This document shows, piece by piece, positions 22,201 to 33,309 of a stretch of 64,000 nucleotides of DNA. The stretch is taken from the NCBI GenBank assembly GCA_950106755.1, contig OX467083.1, forward strand, positions 30,809,029 through 30,873,028. The letters are read 5' to 3'. Made by a program: the position numbers and the translations under genes. Source of the DNA: Climacium dendroides. Taxonomy: Eukaryota > Streptophyta > Bryopsida > Hypnales > Climaciaceae. Position 1 is the stretch's first letter, and the number at the start of each line of letters is the position of its first letter. The notes under the pieces were generated by a model. The model made no database searches and was not told the DNA's origin. It saw nothing but the letters and a program-made list of their open reading frames with translations.

Positions 22201-23150
22201 CCAATTCGACAGCAATGACTCTTTTACTTCTATTTAACTTGATGAATGTTCTAACCAATATTTCTTCATTTACACAACCAATGTAGAAGGATTACATTAT
22301 CAACTTTAATGCTCATCTGAGGAAGCTAAAGTTTGAGGTTTCTTGCCACAGGAATCACAAACTTCTTTTCAAAGAAAATAGGTATAATTATTCATAATAT
22401 AGGTGAAAAATCCAACCCATGGAAAAATGACTTACGAGGATTAGCACAATTTTGAGTCACCCAATTTAAATAAGAGTAATTTTGAGTCTCTTACAATTTG
22501 TAATCAATGGTTATAATTAAGCCATTGGCAAAATTCCACTAGATCAATATCCATGGTAAAGGCTTACTCCCTTTGTTCCACTAAAAAACTCTAAAAAACT
22601 TCCCTATGAGAGATTAACTATATTTTTAGTTTTTGTGCCAGCGATACATACATTCAAGAATTAGTATTCCATCCCCTAGATCTATACAAAATCTTTAGCT
22701 TAAGTGTCGTTCAGGTACCCAAAATCTATGTGGAAAGTATTATATTTGAACATTGTTTGTGAATATTACCAACTCGTCATTCTTGATGATTTAAAGGTTG
22801 GTGACAACAATGGGATTGTAGAAATATATGCTCCCAACCTAAATACCATAACAAGAAACTTAACCCTTTCATGAACAAATTTGCATAGTGCTCAAGTGGT
22901 CACCGAATTCATCAACACAATTGTTTGAAGAAGCAACAAGTACAAGGTGCCTCATATGGGCAAGGCCAAGCTTGCTAGGGGAGGAATTCTCCTTGATTGC
23001 TTGCCACTTACTCCCACAAAATCATTCAATACAACCAATGCTTATTCAACAGTCAAAATCAATAAACGGAGCTTTTTAGTGGGATAGAAATTGTGTGTGA
23101 TTTTGGAGGTTTTTAGTGGGACAAAGGGAGTAATTACAACAAGGAACTGG
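19260..23150. other. Long AT-rich spacer, no gene seen
   Basis: Open frames are short and of AT-rich composition. Minor items are a short repeat of TTGGTAGTTGAA at about 20,157-20,185, a TTAA-family right end near 20,543, and a small TTGCCTACAATTCCTATTGC repeat near 22,030. Nothing else could be supported. Confidence 0.55.
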
Positions 23151-23398
23151 CACAATTTTGAATCACCCAATTGAACCTAACATCTCAAAATTGGCCAACT
23201 GAACATACTCATACAGATCATAGATTGTAGACTCCATGGCACTTGAATGACACAGTTTTGGTGCTCTGAAATTTGCAAATTCAGCAAAAAATGATCCTGT
23301 AAACATTACCAAGTCTGTACAGAATGCTTCGTGGCACATACATTTTCCTACGAAGCTTTCGTTGTTCGTCATCCTCTCCAGTTGAGTCTGCATTGCCT

Positions 23399-23980
23399 CA
23401 AATTGTGAATGCTCAGATGTCCGGCATGTGCAAGCGTATCTGCTTTTGCACAACGCTGGACATCATGTGCGTCAGCAGTGCCATCAGTACTTTGGAAAAG
23501 ACCATCGTGAATTTGAAGCTATGAATACATGCAGAAGCTAGCAAGCCTCAGTGCAGAGACGATGCGCCATGTCGGTGACGGAAACAATCTACCGCAAATT
23601 GCCAATGCTCAGATGTCCGGCATGTGCACGCGTACCTGCTTTTGCACAACGCTGACCATCAACTTCGTCAGTAGTGCCACAGTTTGACAAAAGTCCATCG
23701 TGAATTTGAAGCTACGAATACAGAAGCTAGCAGCCTCAGCTAGTGTACAGACGATGCGCCATGTCGGTGATGGAAACAATCTACTGCAAATTGTCAATAC
23801 TCCGAGGTCTGGCATGTGCACGCGTACCTGCTTCTGCACAACGCTGACCATCAACTTCTTCAGTAGTGCCACAGTTCGACAAAAGTTCATCGAGTATGAA
23901 GCTACGAATACAGAAGCTAGCAAGCCTCGGTGTAGGGAAGATGCGCCAGGTCGGCAACGGAAACGATCTCCTGCTGGTCA
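23399..23980. repeat. About 195-bp tandem repeat, three units
   Basis: The units start at 23,399, 23,595 and 23,787 (periods 196 and 192), each with CAAATTGYSAATRCTC and GGCATGTGCAMGCGTAYCTG. They end in GATGCGCCATGTCGG followed by GGAAACAATCT; the third unit is the most diverged at its end. On the plus strand units 2 and 3 encode similar peptides (TCFCTTLTINF), but a stop closes unit 2 and the 196-base period breaks the frame. The opposite strand is also open for about 100 codons. Coding status is undecided. Confidence 0.85.
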
Positions 23981-24100
23981 TCAATCAGTCTGCTACTCTG
24001 CTTGCAACTTCTACGAACTAAGGCCAATGTCGAGGAAATCGAAGAGAAAGCATAGATCAATCAAGTGAATCAACACACGAAAGTAAGTAGAGTCAATTCG

Positions 24101-24823
24101 CTAGCACCGGGTCCACGATGGCCTTCGATCCCGGAGCGACTCCTCCGCCAAGCGCCGCTCTCGAATCTGGTGCGCTTCTTGTTTCAACAGCGAAATGAAT
24201 CGCGTGCCGATACAATCCCCATGCCGCCGATGCTCTCCCGCGCTTCCACTCTTGCTCTGCCCTTTCCCCGGGCTGATGTTCACACACGCCCTGTCTCGTC
24301 GGCTGAGTTCGTCCCAATGCGACTTCCTGCAATCCGCCACCTGCGACGACGGCCACTTCGCTTGAGCTCGTCGCGGCGTGAGACTCCTCGCGGCCGCGCC
24401 CATACCATGCAAAGGGTGAGTGCAGCGTCGAGGAGAAGGGGAAACGCGAACAGTTCGCGGGGCACTCATCGGCCGGGCTCGCCTCACTCGCATCGGGGTG
24501 GCTGAGTGCAGAGGAAACTCGGAGTTTAATCCGAACGCGACGTGCCCGTGAGCGTGCCCGCGGTGCACGTTGCGCATGCCGCGACCGGGACTCACGTGGG
24601 GGGTTAGAGAGAAGCGGGAGTCACAGGACTCGTAGGAGCTTGTGCGTCCACCGTACAAGCGCATCGGCTTGCCTCGGGAGGTGTTCATCAGATTCACCAG
24701 CTGGTTGCGCGCATCCTGGAGCGCATTCGCAAGCGCCGACACCACTTCCCAGATTTCATCACTCTGCTCCGCAACTCCAGGTCTTCCATTCCCACTGTAT
24801 GATACTCTTCGCCCGCTGTAGCC
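24101..24823 (-). CDS. Exon-like open stretch, Arg/Ser-rich, unidentified
   Basis: On the minus strand 241 codons are open after a good-looking 3' splice site (TTCTATTCCAG, with a branch-like TGCTAATG upstream at about 24,860). The stretch reads GYSGRRVSYSGNGRPGV then EQSDEIWEVVSALANALQD. It becomes Arg/Ser/His-rich and ends at a TGA near 24,103. It has no in-frame ATG in its first 40 codons and no known domain. GC-rich DNA keeps frames open by chance, and the plus strand is open for 146 codons across 24,065-24,505, so this is a candidate terminal exon only. Confidence 0.3.
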   Translation of the reverse strand, partial: GYSGRRVSYSGNGRPGVAEQSDEIWEVVSALANALQDARNQLVNLMNTSRGKPMRLYGGRTSSYESCDSRFSLTPHVSPGRGMRNVHRGHAHGHVAFGLNSEFPLHSATPMRVRRARPMSAPRTVRVSPSPRRCTHPLHGMGAAARSLTPRRAQAKWPSSQVADCRKSHWDELSRRDRACVNISPGKGQSKSGSAGEHRRHGDCIGTRFISLLKQEAHQIRERRLAEESLRDRRPSWTRC

Positions 24824-24977
24824 CTGGAATAGAATCCCCAGCCCGTGTGCGCATTAGCATTCAATATCCCAGCAAATCAGAGTTGCATCAAAAATTTACG
24901 GGAGGGGTGCCCTGGGGATGGATTGCATTGACCCACTAAGCTTCATCAATCTACGAGTCTCTTACTCTCCCCTTTGA

Positions 24978-25907
24978 CCTAAGTTCCTCTCTTGCCCTCG
25001 GACATCCAGCTTACCTTCGCGGGTATAAAAAATCAAGTAGCGCATATATGGGCAGCTGTTTGCAAAGAAATGAACGAGGTGAGACTGCAGTACAATAAAG
25101 AATGGATTAAGCCCCATGTGTCTCGACGTTATAGAAGCATTGATAGAGCGACATCCAGATTTGGAATGAGGAGATGAAAGGCGGTTAGGCACGGAGGGGA
25201 AATACCTGAGGAGAACCGTTGCGCATCTCCACACGCGACGAGTGTGCGCACTCTCGCCGGCTGCGACTTGTTCAATCTGGCAACATGCGCCGCTCATGTA
25301 GACAGGTTGCAAATCTACGAAACTGTCGAAGTCCTCTTGCTGAAATGCCTGGCATTGGGAATGATAACTTCATTGACAATCTAGTCGAGGCAGAATTCCT
25401 GCTGCCGTTTCCACTCACGGCTGAAATCTGGTCTTACTTCACATGCAATTCATTCCCCGACTCATCATAATTACAATGTCGATCGATGCCGGTTGTAGCG
25501 AGGAGGCTTATCCCAGTGCAATACTTCAAGACCTAAACACGAGGCAAAAACCCTATTCTCGTCAACAACAGCCTGTGCCAGGTGCAATTGAAATTCCACG
25601 ATCCGATACTTGCCAGCTCTGTATATTCAGCTCCTGACATCAAACCAATCACAGACCGAAGGAAGAGTCGAGAGACAATATTCTGCGCGCAATGTCATCG
25701 TCCCAGACCAAATCTCGACCGCAGAATTTAGCAAATTCAACAATTTTTGCGAATTCAAACGTTCAGAGCATGGAAAGAGAAATTAGCAATCTCGAAGAAT
25801 TTCCGAATCTCTACCAAGCAGTGGACTCCACGATGCTTTCAACATCTGAGGAGCTTGAGCACCGCACGCTGACGTTGCAGATAGCAAGAGCTGCAGCTAA
25901 GAGTAAG
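24978..25907 (+). CDS. Possible plus-strand exons of an unidentified gene
   Basis: Three plus-strand stretches look protein-like. (1) About 25,010-25,077 encodes LTFAGIKNQVAHIWAAVC, bounded by an AG after GGACATCC and by GTGAGA. (2) 25,178-25,384 includes RTLAGCDLFNLATCAAHVD and YETVEVLLLKCLALG. (3) 25,692-25,907 includes MEREISNLEEFPNLYQAV and EELEHRTLTLQIARAAAK, followed by a good donor (GTAAGT at 25,908). The frames do not join without introns, and I do not recognise the product. The exact exon limits are guesses. It may be a diverged or dead gene. Confidence 0.25.
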
Positions 25908-26377
25908 TTAGTAAGCCGGCCGGCGGGGGCGGGCTACTGAAATTTGACCTGTGAGGTCCGAAACATAAGGTGGCGCTGCGACTGCGCACCGTCTGATGCG
26001 AAAGCGCGAGACATCCTCAATCATGGCAAAACCGTTGGGCGACGCCATCTTACTACGTTCCCGTCGTTGCACACATGGCGTACCCTGCGACGGAGAGATG
26101 CTTTGTCCTCAGCAGTCTTCTGGCATACCCAAAAGCTTCGTCCTAGCTCATAAACCCATGCAAAACCTTTCTCGCCCCATTTCCTAAATTTCTGAAAAAG
26201 ATTCTGTGAAGCCCTTTAGCGATTGTCAGCTGGGATCAATCGTCAGAGGTCTATGCTCGTTAGTCCTTGACGACGCTTGGGATCTAAATCCCTAAACCAT
26301 AGTTGTCCTCTGCCATAGTTGTCCTCTGCATTGAAACGGATCGAACCCTGGATTTGTAAAAAACAAGTGAGGAACTC

Positions 26378-27428
26378 AGGAATGAGTTTAAATTCCAATT
26401 TGAAATGACTTTGCGCTAATTAATTGGGATGAGAAATTCCTCGTTGTCAATGTTGATTGTTGGGTCGAGGATAGTTCTTTTCGTCGCGATGTAATAGTTG
26501 TCGATGGGACAACGAATCTGAGTGAAGTTTCATCCTGCCAAAGTGACAAAGTGCCATTTTTCCATTCACTCATGCATTCTTTAATTCGCACATTTGCACG
26601 TGTTGTCAAACACAGATTGCTACTCGAGAACAGAGTTTGCTGTTTGATATACTCAGATTTCATTGATTTCCTTGACTTCGAAGCTGTATCAGCTAATGCC
26701 AAGCATAAACATGCCCTTAAGTGACAACAGAGTTTCTGAGCTTTTCACCATATCCTTGATGAGGCTTGCATGCACTTCAGTCTGAAGTTTTTCCAGACAC
26801 GAGTAACCTTCTGACATTCCATTATTTTCCTCTTGAACGTCTTTAGCTGCTGTTCATGCATTCGGGAGCGTTGTACGGGCTAACCACACGAGAATTGTGG
26901 AAGCGGAAGCCAACCTCACGGCACTGCGATTTTGAAAGGACTGTTGTCCTGATGTGCACCTTCCCAGATAATTTGGACGTGCCCAGAGTATGTCCGTCCT
27001 GGACTATTCTTTCCTTCACGTCTCCCCCAATCACGTCTTGAAAATTTCTGGCAAAGAGAAATCGAAGCAATCGCTGTCCCCATGGCTGAGGCATGTGTGA
27101 AAATAATGGATCAGAAAAAACGGAACGAAATTTCCAAACCAAATAATTTTGACAGAAAACTCCATTCCGTGCACAAATTGCACGTAAGTTGTGCTTTCCG
27201 GATTTAGTGATCTAATCACACAAGTAGTATTGAACACTGCTGTCCTTTGAACCATTGCAAGTCCCTTCGATAAAAAGGCTTCTAAGCTTCCCATCACAAT
27301 TCATCCCAGTTTCAAGTTCTAAAATTTCACGCATTTCAGAGTAGCAAGGTGCGCAAAGTGCGCAAGAATAAACCCAAAGACTGCAGCAAAGCAAGGTGCG
27401 CAAGCTGCTCTACCCCAATCAAATCACA
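26378..27428 (+). promoter_or_regulatory. Upstream region of secreted-protein gene copy 1
   Basis: This ~1-kb region is shared, with substitutions, with the upstream region of copy 2 (36,540-37,550, opposite strand) and of copy 3 (40,590-41,388, opposite strand). The farthest part (26,395-26,595) also recurs at 30,775-30,985. A TATA-like GATAAAAAGG sits at 27,269-27,278; copies 2 and 3 have CTATAAAGG and ATATAAAGG at the same place. Copy 1 alone has a ~47-bp duplication in its leader, in which AGCAAGGTGCGCAA occurs twice (about 27,342 and 27,391). Confidence 0.6.
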
Positions 27429-27860
27429 ATGGCGACGTCGTCGGTGGAGAGAAAGGCCCTCCTGCTGGGACTGCTGGTGGCCGCGCTCGTGGCGACTGCT
27501 TTCTGTGCAACCCCGGGACCGGACTCGGGACCGGACTCGGGGCTTACTGCCAAGGCCAGCGTGACCATCTCCAACCCGGCGACGATGGTTGTGAACGTTC
27601 TGGTGGGCGACAAGAACGTCAAAATGGCAACGGACGTGATGACCGTCCACCTCGACCATCTGGAGCAGGACATTCAGATCCAGACTGCGGAAGGGCGGAT
27701 GACGGAGCTTCATGTGCAGGACGGCGATGTGCTGGTGGTGTACCCCAACCCGGAGGATTATGACCACGTTTCGGTCCAAGTGGTCTCGAGTCCTACAGTC
27801 AAACCCAGCTTTACTCCCATGAAACCCGGCATTCTCGCTCCTCCATCACCCAGCCGTTGA
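27429..27860 (+). CDS. Small secreted protein, copy 1 (143 aa), family unknown
   Basis: A single uninterrupted frame starts at an ATG in good context (CACAATGGCG). The N-terminus is a textbook signal peptide: MATSSVERK, a Leu/Ala/Val-rich core LLLGLLVAALVATA, and likely cleavage after FCA. The mature part (about 115 residues) has a short variable PGPDSGPDSG linker. It then has a Val/Ile-rich, beta-strand-like region (VTISNPATMVVNVLVGDKNV, EDYDHVSVQVV) and a Pro/Ser tail ending APPSPSR. No cysteine remains after cleavage. It is about 90% identical to copy 3 and shares its promoter, so the family is recently duplicated. The GC-rich, intronless coding sequence stands out from the AT-rich surroundings. 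The function is unknown; extracellular or secretory-pathway location is inferred from the signal peptide. Confidence 0.8.
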   Translation: MATSSVERKALLLGLLVAALVATAFCATPGPDSGPDSGLTAKASVTISNPATMVVNVLVGDKNVKMATDVMTVHLDHLEQDIQIQTAEGRMTELHVQDGDVLVVYPNPEDYDHVSVQVVSSPTVKPSFTPMKPGILAPPSPSR

Positions 27861-28765
27861 AATTGGCTTGGCATGATGTATGTTTTGCTGCGGCTTGTCG
27901 ATGTTGAAGATGTTGGTGGTATGGAGTTGGGCGAATTGAAAGCTCGATTCGGGTTTTAATTGCCTGTGGTGAGTGTTGACAGAAAAGATAGTAACGTGGA
28001 TCGAGGTAAATAATAGTGAGTCGTCCGAAGTCCCCTGTGGAAGAAGTGGTCTGTTGCATGGCTGCAGAATCCTGGGATTGGTAGGAGAATCTCAGTCGTG
28101 TGTTTTGAATCCAATTTGGAAAGGATTTTGTGCTCCTTGATCGATTTGATTGTCAGCCCGCAGGTGCGAATGGTGTGTTGAGTTTGAATGTTTGTTGTTC
28201 GTAGAAACTAAATAATTCGATACTCTTGTGCACAAAGAGTTGCCCCCATAGATTATCCTGTTCGGTACTCTCTCCCCCCGTTGGAGAAAACTCCACAGAG
28301 TTTGGTTCCGAATCCCAGAAAATGACCGGATATTCCCCATTGCACAGTACTGTTGCCTGAATGTTTTGTTCTTATTGGACAGTTAAAAAACTCATTTCGT
28401 TAATCTGATACGTACCAATCCATCAAGGCGAGTCTTACATTCGTTTTTGCCTACTACGGAGTATTTGTTATCACAGTTCACAACAGAAAGGAATGATTGG
28501 GAAATTCACAATGCAGTTGTTTGAACAATGTTTAAGTCTGAATTGGATATCAAAGGAAATACACATTTGAACGGGAGGAGTTACTGACACACCTTATGAT
28601 TCATTGGAAGTACATATGCAGTACATATGGTCGGGCTACTCTTAAACCTTTAATGACGGACCTTTCTTGGTTTCAAAAGACCAGTTCGATTAATCAGGTT
28701 GGTCATGTTATATGATTCTGGAGTGTATTGAAATTCTGTTTGTGTAGTACTAGTTATAGAGACTT
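27861..28765 (+). other. Conserved downstream flank of copy 1
   Basis: This flank is repeated in inverted orientation downstream of copy 2 (32,287 back to about 31,380) and, shortened, of copy 3 (40,159 back to about 39,550). Landmarks include GAATCCTGGGATTGGTAGGA and TTTGGTTCCGAATCCCAGAA. The conservation outside the coding frame shows that whole genomic segments, not processed copies, were duplicated. Confidence 0.7.
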
Positions 28766-28878
28766 AGAATTCCAGTTAAAAGTACTAAGGACAGTTATCT
28801 AAAAGCTAGTCACAAAATGGTATCAATGGAAAGCAATGAAAATTGTCCTTACCATCAATTTCTGCTACAGCACAATTC

Positions 28879-29100
28879 AAGTCGAAGGGTGCTTCAATAT
28901 CGAAACCAAAGTCTTCCATACCTGCTGATCCAATTTTGCCTCAACCCTCTGGTCACTTTCATGAGATCAAACCAACTATCTGTCCTAGTTTTTTTCAGCT
29001 CTGGGCGCTTGAATTTCGAAATGGCGGCCCAAAACACGCCAATGCAAAGAGTTTGACCATTGCATCGGATTTCGAATCCTTGCTGCAACACTGGATTTGA
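28879..29100 (+). CDS. Possible exon, unidentified
   Basis: After a plausible acceptor (TTTCTGCTACAG) a plus-strand frame reads HNSS or, in the alternative frame, QFKSKGASISKPKSSIPA and continues through FFQLWALEFRNGGPKHAN to a TGA at 29,098-29,100. It has no known domain. The part beyond about 29,060 recurs inverted at 31,000-31,145. Low confidence. Confidence 0.2.
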   Translation, partial: KSKGASISKPKSSIPADPILPQPSGHFHEIKPTICPSFFQLWALEFRNGGPKHANAKSLTIASDFESLLQHWI

Positions 29101-29330
29101 ATGCAGCCCATCAACTGCAAATCTGCCAGTGTGTGAAGAACCACTGATCGAAGAAAACTGCACAGCAATGCGATAAGACATGATGAATGTCCGCCACTCG
29201 TTCACCTTCGCAGCTCAATTGCCTCTCCCACGTACCCGGTGCATGACTGTCCTGGACTTGCTTCTCATTCTCACTCGTCTTGTAAATTTCTGGTGAAAGG
29301 AAATGAATTAAATGCAACTAACACGCTGAG
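29060..29330. repeat. Segment duplicated in inverted orientation at 31,000-31,145
   Basis: The stretch with CACTGGATTTGAATGCAGCC, AACTGCAAATCTGCCAGTGT and CAGCTCAATTGCCTCTCCCA is found reverse complemented at 31,000-31,145. The following CTTGGACTTGCTTCTCATTC-type block also recurs at about 41,393. The segment is part of the shuffled duplication network around the secreted-protein genes. Confidence 0.75.
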
Positions 29331-29683
29331 GCCTCGTCATATTTAATTTCCATGTCATTGCTGAAGCATGAGTGCAGACTGCAGAATTCCGGAATATCCT
29401 AATAAAGTTACTGCATAAGATATACGAGCCCGAAATGCTTTCCAGCAATGCCGATTAAGGATTCCGGTGCCTTGAATTTCTAGTGTTGTCGGTAATGGGG
29501 CCACATTGATACCGTGAAGAAACGATAAAATCCTGGTCAAAGTTTACAAATTTCTAATTATAGTTTATAAATTTAATTTAAAAAAATTTATAGTCTGTAA
29601 ATTAATAGTTTATTTTTTCTAATCTATAAAATAAACTTCTAATGTTACAAATAAAGGAAATCTCACTTGTTAGTAACCCCTGT

Positions 29684-30096
29684 AAGGTAGGAGGCTCTAA
29701 AAGCGACCCTTTACGGGCTGATCTGCCTTTTTCAGAGGTTTGCATGAACAGAAATATTTTTAGCTCATTTTTCAGAGAAAGAAAAATGGATGCGGAATGT
29801 AACACAAGTGGTTTCATATTTTTTGAAGCATTTTTGAATTAGTTATGAATTTTCAAAGATTTTTGTAGTAGGTACCTATTTGTGACCATAGGTCTCCCAA
29901 AATCTGTCCCCTTGCAACTTCTAAATCGATTTCTGAATCAGGGAAGAAATTGATTGGCTCTCGAAATAAAATAAATAAATTTTTCTTGATTCATTCAATA
30001 GCAACAGTGGTTCATTTAAAGATCACCTCCCATCCATTTTACAACCAGCTATGGGGCGATTGCAAGGAGATGGTCGCAATTACAGCATCCTACCTT
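29684..30096. mobile_element. AAGGTAG-family MITE, 413 bp
   Basis: The ends are AAGGTAGGAGGCTCTAAAAG and, reverse complemented, AAGGTAGGATGCTGTAATTG, both continuing into GCGACC. It is the best preserved single copy of the family that is interrupted at 2,107-2,760 and dimerised at 17,427-18,248. It is non-coding. Bases 29,330-29,683 before it are AT-rich without a gene. Confidence 0.85.
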
Positions 30097-30154
30097 AACC
30101 CCTAAATGCCCATCCAAACATAAATAAGCTCTGAAATATGACTACTTCAATCCT

Positions 30155-30420
30155 ACTAGCGTGCCTTGTGCCGTTGGCACAGTCAAAATAAAAGTCAAAA
30201 TAATTTTCTAATTTTCCAATCCATAAAAATTTCAAAACTCAATATGTTTTCAACCGTGAGTACAAACGTCACGAAACAAAGTCCGTGCATCCCTCATCGC
30301 CCAAGAGCTTTCTTACAGTACCAAGAACACGACTCCTGGACGCACGGTTGAAAAGATCTCAACTTAACAAACAAAACAAATCAAAACAAACAACCAGCCT
30401 AACAAACAGTCATACAAACA
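30155..30420 (+). repeat. Dispersed repeat D2, copy a
   Basis: It begins GTGCCTTGTGCCGTTGGCAC and ends with an AACAAACAAAACAAA tail. Relatives lie at 37,895-38,105 and 38,450-38,690 (same strand) and at 38,775-38,955 (opposite strand). The constant 5' start and A-rich 3' tail recall a SINE, but no RNA polymerase III boxes were recognised. Confidence 0.6.
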
Positions 30421-30429
30421 CATAGAAAT

Positions 30430-30985
30430 CACAAGCCGCAACAAGCTCTCTACTCCAGAAAGAAACTGACTGATCACTGTAAGAACCACGGTAGCTCCCA
30501 GTCGAGAGACAACGAAGATCATGAGCAGACAATAACTGAAACGGGAAATGAACTGGATCTTGTACGTAGAAACTCATTCATTCCCCACAACTTTATGTTT
30601 TCAATCCAGGTTGGAACGAATGTCTGCTACTTGATCGAAATGGTTGTGACTGTCAATTCATAGTTATGTTCAGTTCCGAGTGAACTTTTCGGCCTTGAGT
30701 TGTTGCGCCCTCTTATGTGTCTGGTTAATGGCTTCATTGCACGCACATTCATATCACGAGGGAGAAATGAGTGTAAATTCCAATTTGAAATGACTTTGCG
30801 CTAATGGACTGCGATGAGAAATTTCTCGTTGTCAAATTTGATTATCGGGTCGAGGATAGTTCTTTTGGTCGCGATGTAATAGTTGTCGATGGGACAACGA
30901 ATCTCAGTGAAGTTTCATCCTGCCAAAGTGCCAAAGTGCCATTTTTCCATTCACTCACGCATTCTTTAATTCGCACATGTTCAAT
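30430..30985. repeat. Inverted copy of 37,310-37,855
   Basis: A roughly 550-bp segment matches the far upstream flank of copy 2 in opposite orientation (ACCACGGTAGCTCCCAGTCG, TGAACTGGATCTTGTACGTA, ACTTTGCGCTAATGGACTGC). Its right part, from 30,775, also matches the far upstream flank of copy 1 at 26,395-26,595. Confidence 0.8.
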
Positions 30986-31145
30986 GATTGCACAGAATAT
31001 GTGGGAGAGGCAATTGAGCTGCGAAGGTGAACGGGTGGTGGACATTCATCATGTCTTTATCGCATTGCTGTGCAGTTTTCTTCGATCAGGGGTTCTTCAC
31101 ACACACTGGCAGATTTGCAGTTGATGGGCTGCATTCAAATCCAGT

Positions 31146-31375
31146 GTTGGGGAATTTCATTAAAATGGCGATTATTCTGTGAAAGTGGCACACATGGGGA
31201 CTGCAAAATGGAAGAAATTTATAGAAAGATGGCACAGGGTGAAGAAACATGGGAGTTGTGTTGCAATTTGGACTTGTTGGGGACAGAATTGGCACATCTA
31301 TGAGGTTGACATGCGAAGAAACGCTATCGTATGTGCTCTTTACTCACATAAATGGCATGGGGAACATCGCCATTA
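31146..31375. mobile_element. ATGGGG-family MITE end in a mosaic segment
   Basis: TTGGGGAATTTCATTAAAAT at 31,146 matches the terminus of the elements at 4,433 and 59,725. The remainder to about 31,375 has no equivalent in those copies and no clear right terminus, so this is a truncated or composite piece sitting between two duplicated flanks. Confidence 0.4.
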
Positions 31376-31379
31376 CTAC

Positions 31380-32287
31380 ACAAACAGAATTTCAATACAC
31401 TCCAAAATCATGTAACATGACCAACCTGATTAATCGATCTGGTCTTTTGAAACCAAGAAATGTCCGGCCTTAAAGGTTTAACAGCAGCCCGACCGTATCT
31501 ATTGCATATGTACTTCCAGTGAATCATAAGGTGTGTCAGTAACTCCTCCCGTTCAAATATGTGTATTTCCTTTGATATCCAATTCAGACTTAAATATTGT
31601 TAAACAACTGCATTATGAATTTCCCAATCATTCCTTTTTGTTGTGAACTGTGATAACAAATACTACGCAAAACCGAATGTAAGACTCGCCTTGATGGAAT
31701 TGGTTCAGATTAACAAAATGAGTTTTTTCATTGTCCAGAAAATGAGAACAACCCAACATTCAGGCAACAGTTCAGGAATTACTGTGCAATGGGGAATATC
31801 CGGTCAATTTCTGGGATTCGGAACCAAACACTGTGGAGTTTTCTCCAGCGGGGGGAGAGAATACCGAACACGATTAATTATGACAACTCTCTGTGCACAA
31901 GAGTGTCGAAGTAACTAGTTTCTGCAAACAACAAACATTCACACTCAAGACACCATTCGCACCTGCGGGATGACAATCAAATCGATCAAGGAGCACAAAA
32001 TCCTTTCCAAATTGGATTTCAAAACACACGACTGAGATTCTCCTACCAATCCCAGGATTCTGCAGCCATGCACAACAGGCCACTTCTTCCACAGGGGACT
32101 TCGGACGACTCAGAATTATTTTCCTTGATCCACGTTAGTTACTATCTTGACTGTCAACACCCAGTACAGGCGATTGACACCCGACTCGAGCTTTCAATTC
32201 GCCCAACTCCATACCACCAACATCTTCAACATCGACAAGCAGCAGCAAACATACATCGACGTCGAGACTAAACAGGCCAGGCCCATT
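31380..32287 (-). other. Conserved downstream flank of gene copy 2
   Basis: It is the inverted counterpart of 27,861-28,765 and nearly identical to 39,550-40,159 in the same orientation. Shared blocks include TTCGGAACCAAACACTGTGG, CACCATTCGCACCTGCGGGA and ATCTTCAACATCGACAAGC. No independent gene was recognised in it. Confidence 0.75.
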
Positions 32288-32516
32288 TCAACGGCTGGGT
32301 GATGGAGGAGCGCGAATGCCGGATTGTACGGGAGTAAAGCTGGGTTTGACTGTAGGACCCGAGACCACTTGGACCGAAACGTGGTCATAATCCTCCGGGT
32401 TGCCCGGGTACACCACCAGCACATCGCCGTCCGGCACATGAAGCTCCGTCACCCGCCCTTCCGCAGTCTGGATCTGAATGTCCTGCTCCGGATGGTCGAG
32501 GTGGACAGTCATCACG
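32288..32516 (-). pseudogene. Secreted-protein gene copy 2, 3' half, separated by an insertion
   Basis: On the minus strand this encodes the C-terminal half of the family: VMTVHLDHPEQDIQIQTAEG, DGDVLVVYPGNPEDYDHVS and the APPSPSR end, with one extra Gly codon compared with copies 1 and 3. The homology stops at 32,514-32,516 (ACG), exactly where the 5' half at 36,359 begins with ACG. The frame happens to stay open into the inserted DNA for another ~65 codons (QSLQFLLLPKRRLRLVETVG), but no ATG was found. The copy cannot make the normal protein without removing 3.84 kb, and the 5' half has an additional frameshift. Confidence 0.8.
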
Positions 32517-32888
32517 CGATCTTCACATGCCAAATCGGGATCTCCGACAGTCTCTACAAGGCGGAGACGCCGCTTCGGGAGGAGCAAAAACTGCAGAGAC
32601 TGCTGCGGAGTGCGGACTGGAGTTGTCACTGCCAGTGGCTGGAGAGGACCGACCGACGGTAAGCTTATGATTCTGTGGAGCAAGTTGGGTTCAGTTGGGT
32701 TCAGGTCCAGAGCTCCCTTCACTTGTCTCGCTTTCTGATGATGAAAACTTACTGTCAGTTTGGTTGGGGAGGGAGGGAGTTCCGTGTGGAGCTCAAGGCC
32801 GGGGAAGGGAAACGTCCGTCACTCCCCTCCCACAGAACGTATTGATCTTACCCTACTTTAAACCAGTATACAAGGAAAAGGAAAACGA

Positions 32889-33056
32889 AAAGACCAATGT
32901 GAAATGAAAAAGTAAGACACCAATGTGAAATGAAAAGTAAGAGACCAATGTCAAATGAAAAGTAAAAGACCCATGTCAAATGAAAAGTAAAAGACCAATG
33001 CCAAATGAAATGTAAAAGACCAATGTACAATGAAATGTAAAAGACCAATGTAAAAG
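32889..33056. repeat. 25-bp tandem repeat, about 6.7 units
   Basis: Units of the form AAGACCAATGTSAAATGAAA plus AGTAA repeat head to tail with a few substitutions. They end about 20 bases before a TATA-like CTATAAATTA (about 33,074-33,083), in front of the small gene candidate at 33,310. Confidence 0.9.
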
Positions 33057-33309
33057 GCATGCTCAAGCCATTACCTATAAATTAGAGAAACCTTCACAAC
33101 CCAAAACTCAAAGTGCTTTCAACATTTAAATGGCTCACACATCTTTTTGCTACCTAGCGAAAAACTCATGTGGATTGTACCATTGTCTACTTTGCTCAAC
33201 ACAAAATTACTCTCTTTTTCAAAGCTCTCATCTCTTGTGAAAGATTCAAAGCGACACCCAAGTTAGAAAATTTGAAGTAGAGATTGAAAGTTGCTCATTA
33301 ATAGTAGCC

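Noticed and set aside
23163..23984. Minus-strand frames of about 100 codons across the 195-bp tandem repeat
   Set aside because: The unit lengths (196 and 192) cannot both keep one frame, and both strands are open. I record the repeat but call no gene.
32288..32722. A 144-codon open frame that looks like a chimeric secreted-protein gene with a new N-terminus
   Set aside because: The family homology stops exactly at the ACG insertion point and the extra codons come from inserted DNA. No ATG was found at its start, so it is better read as the 3' half of a split pseudogene.
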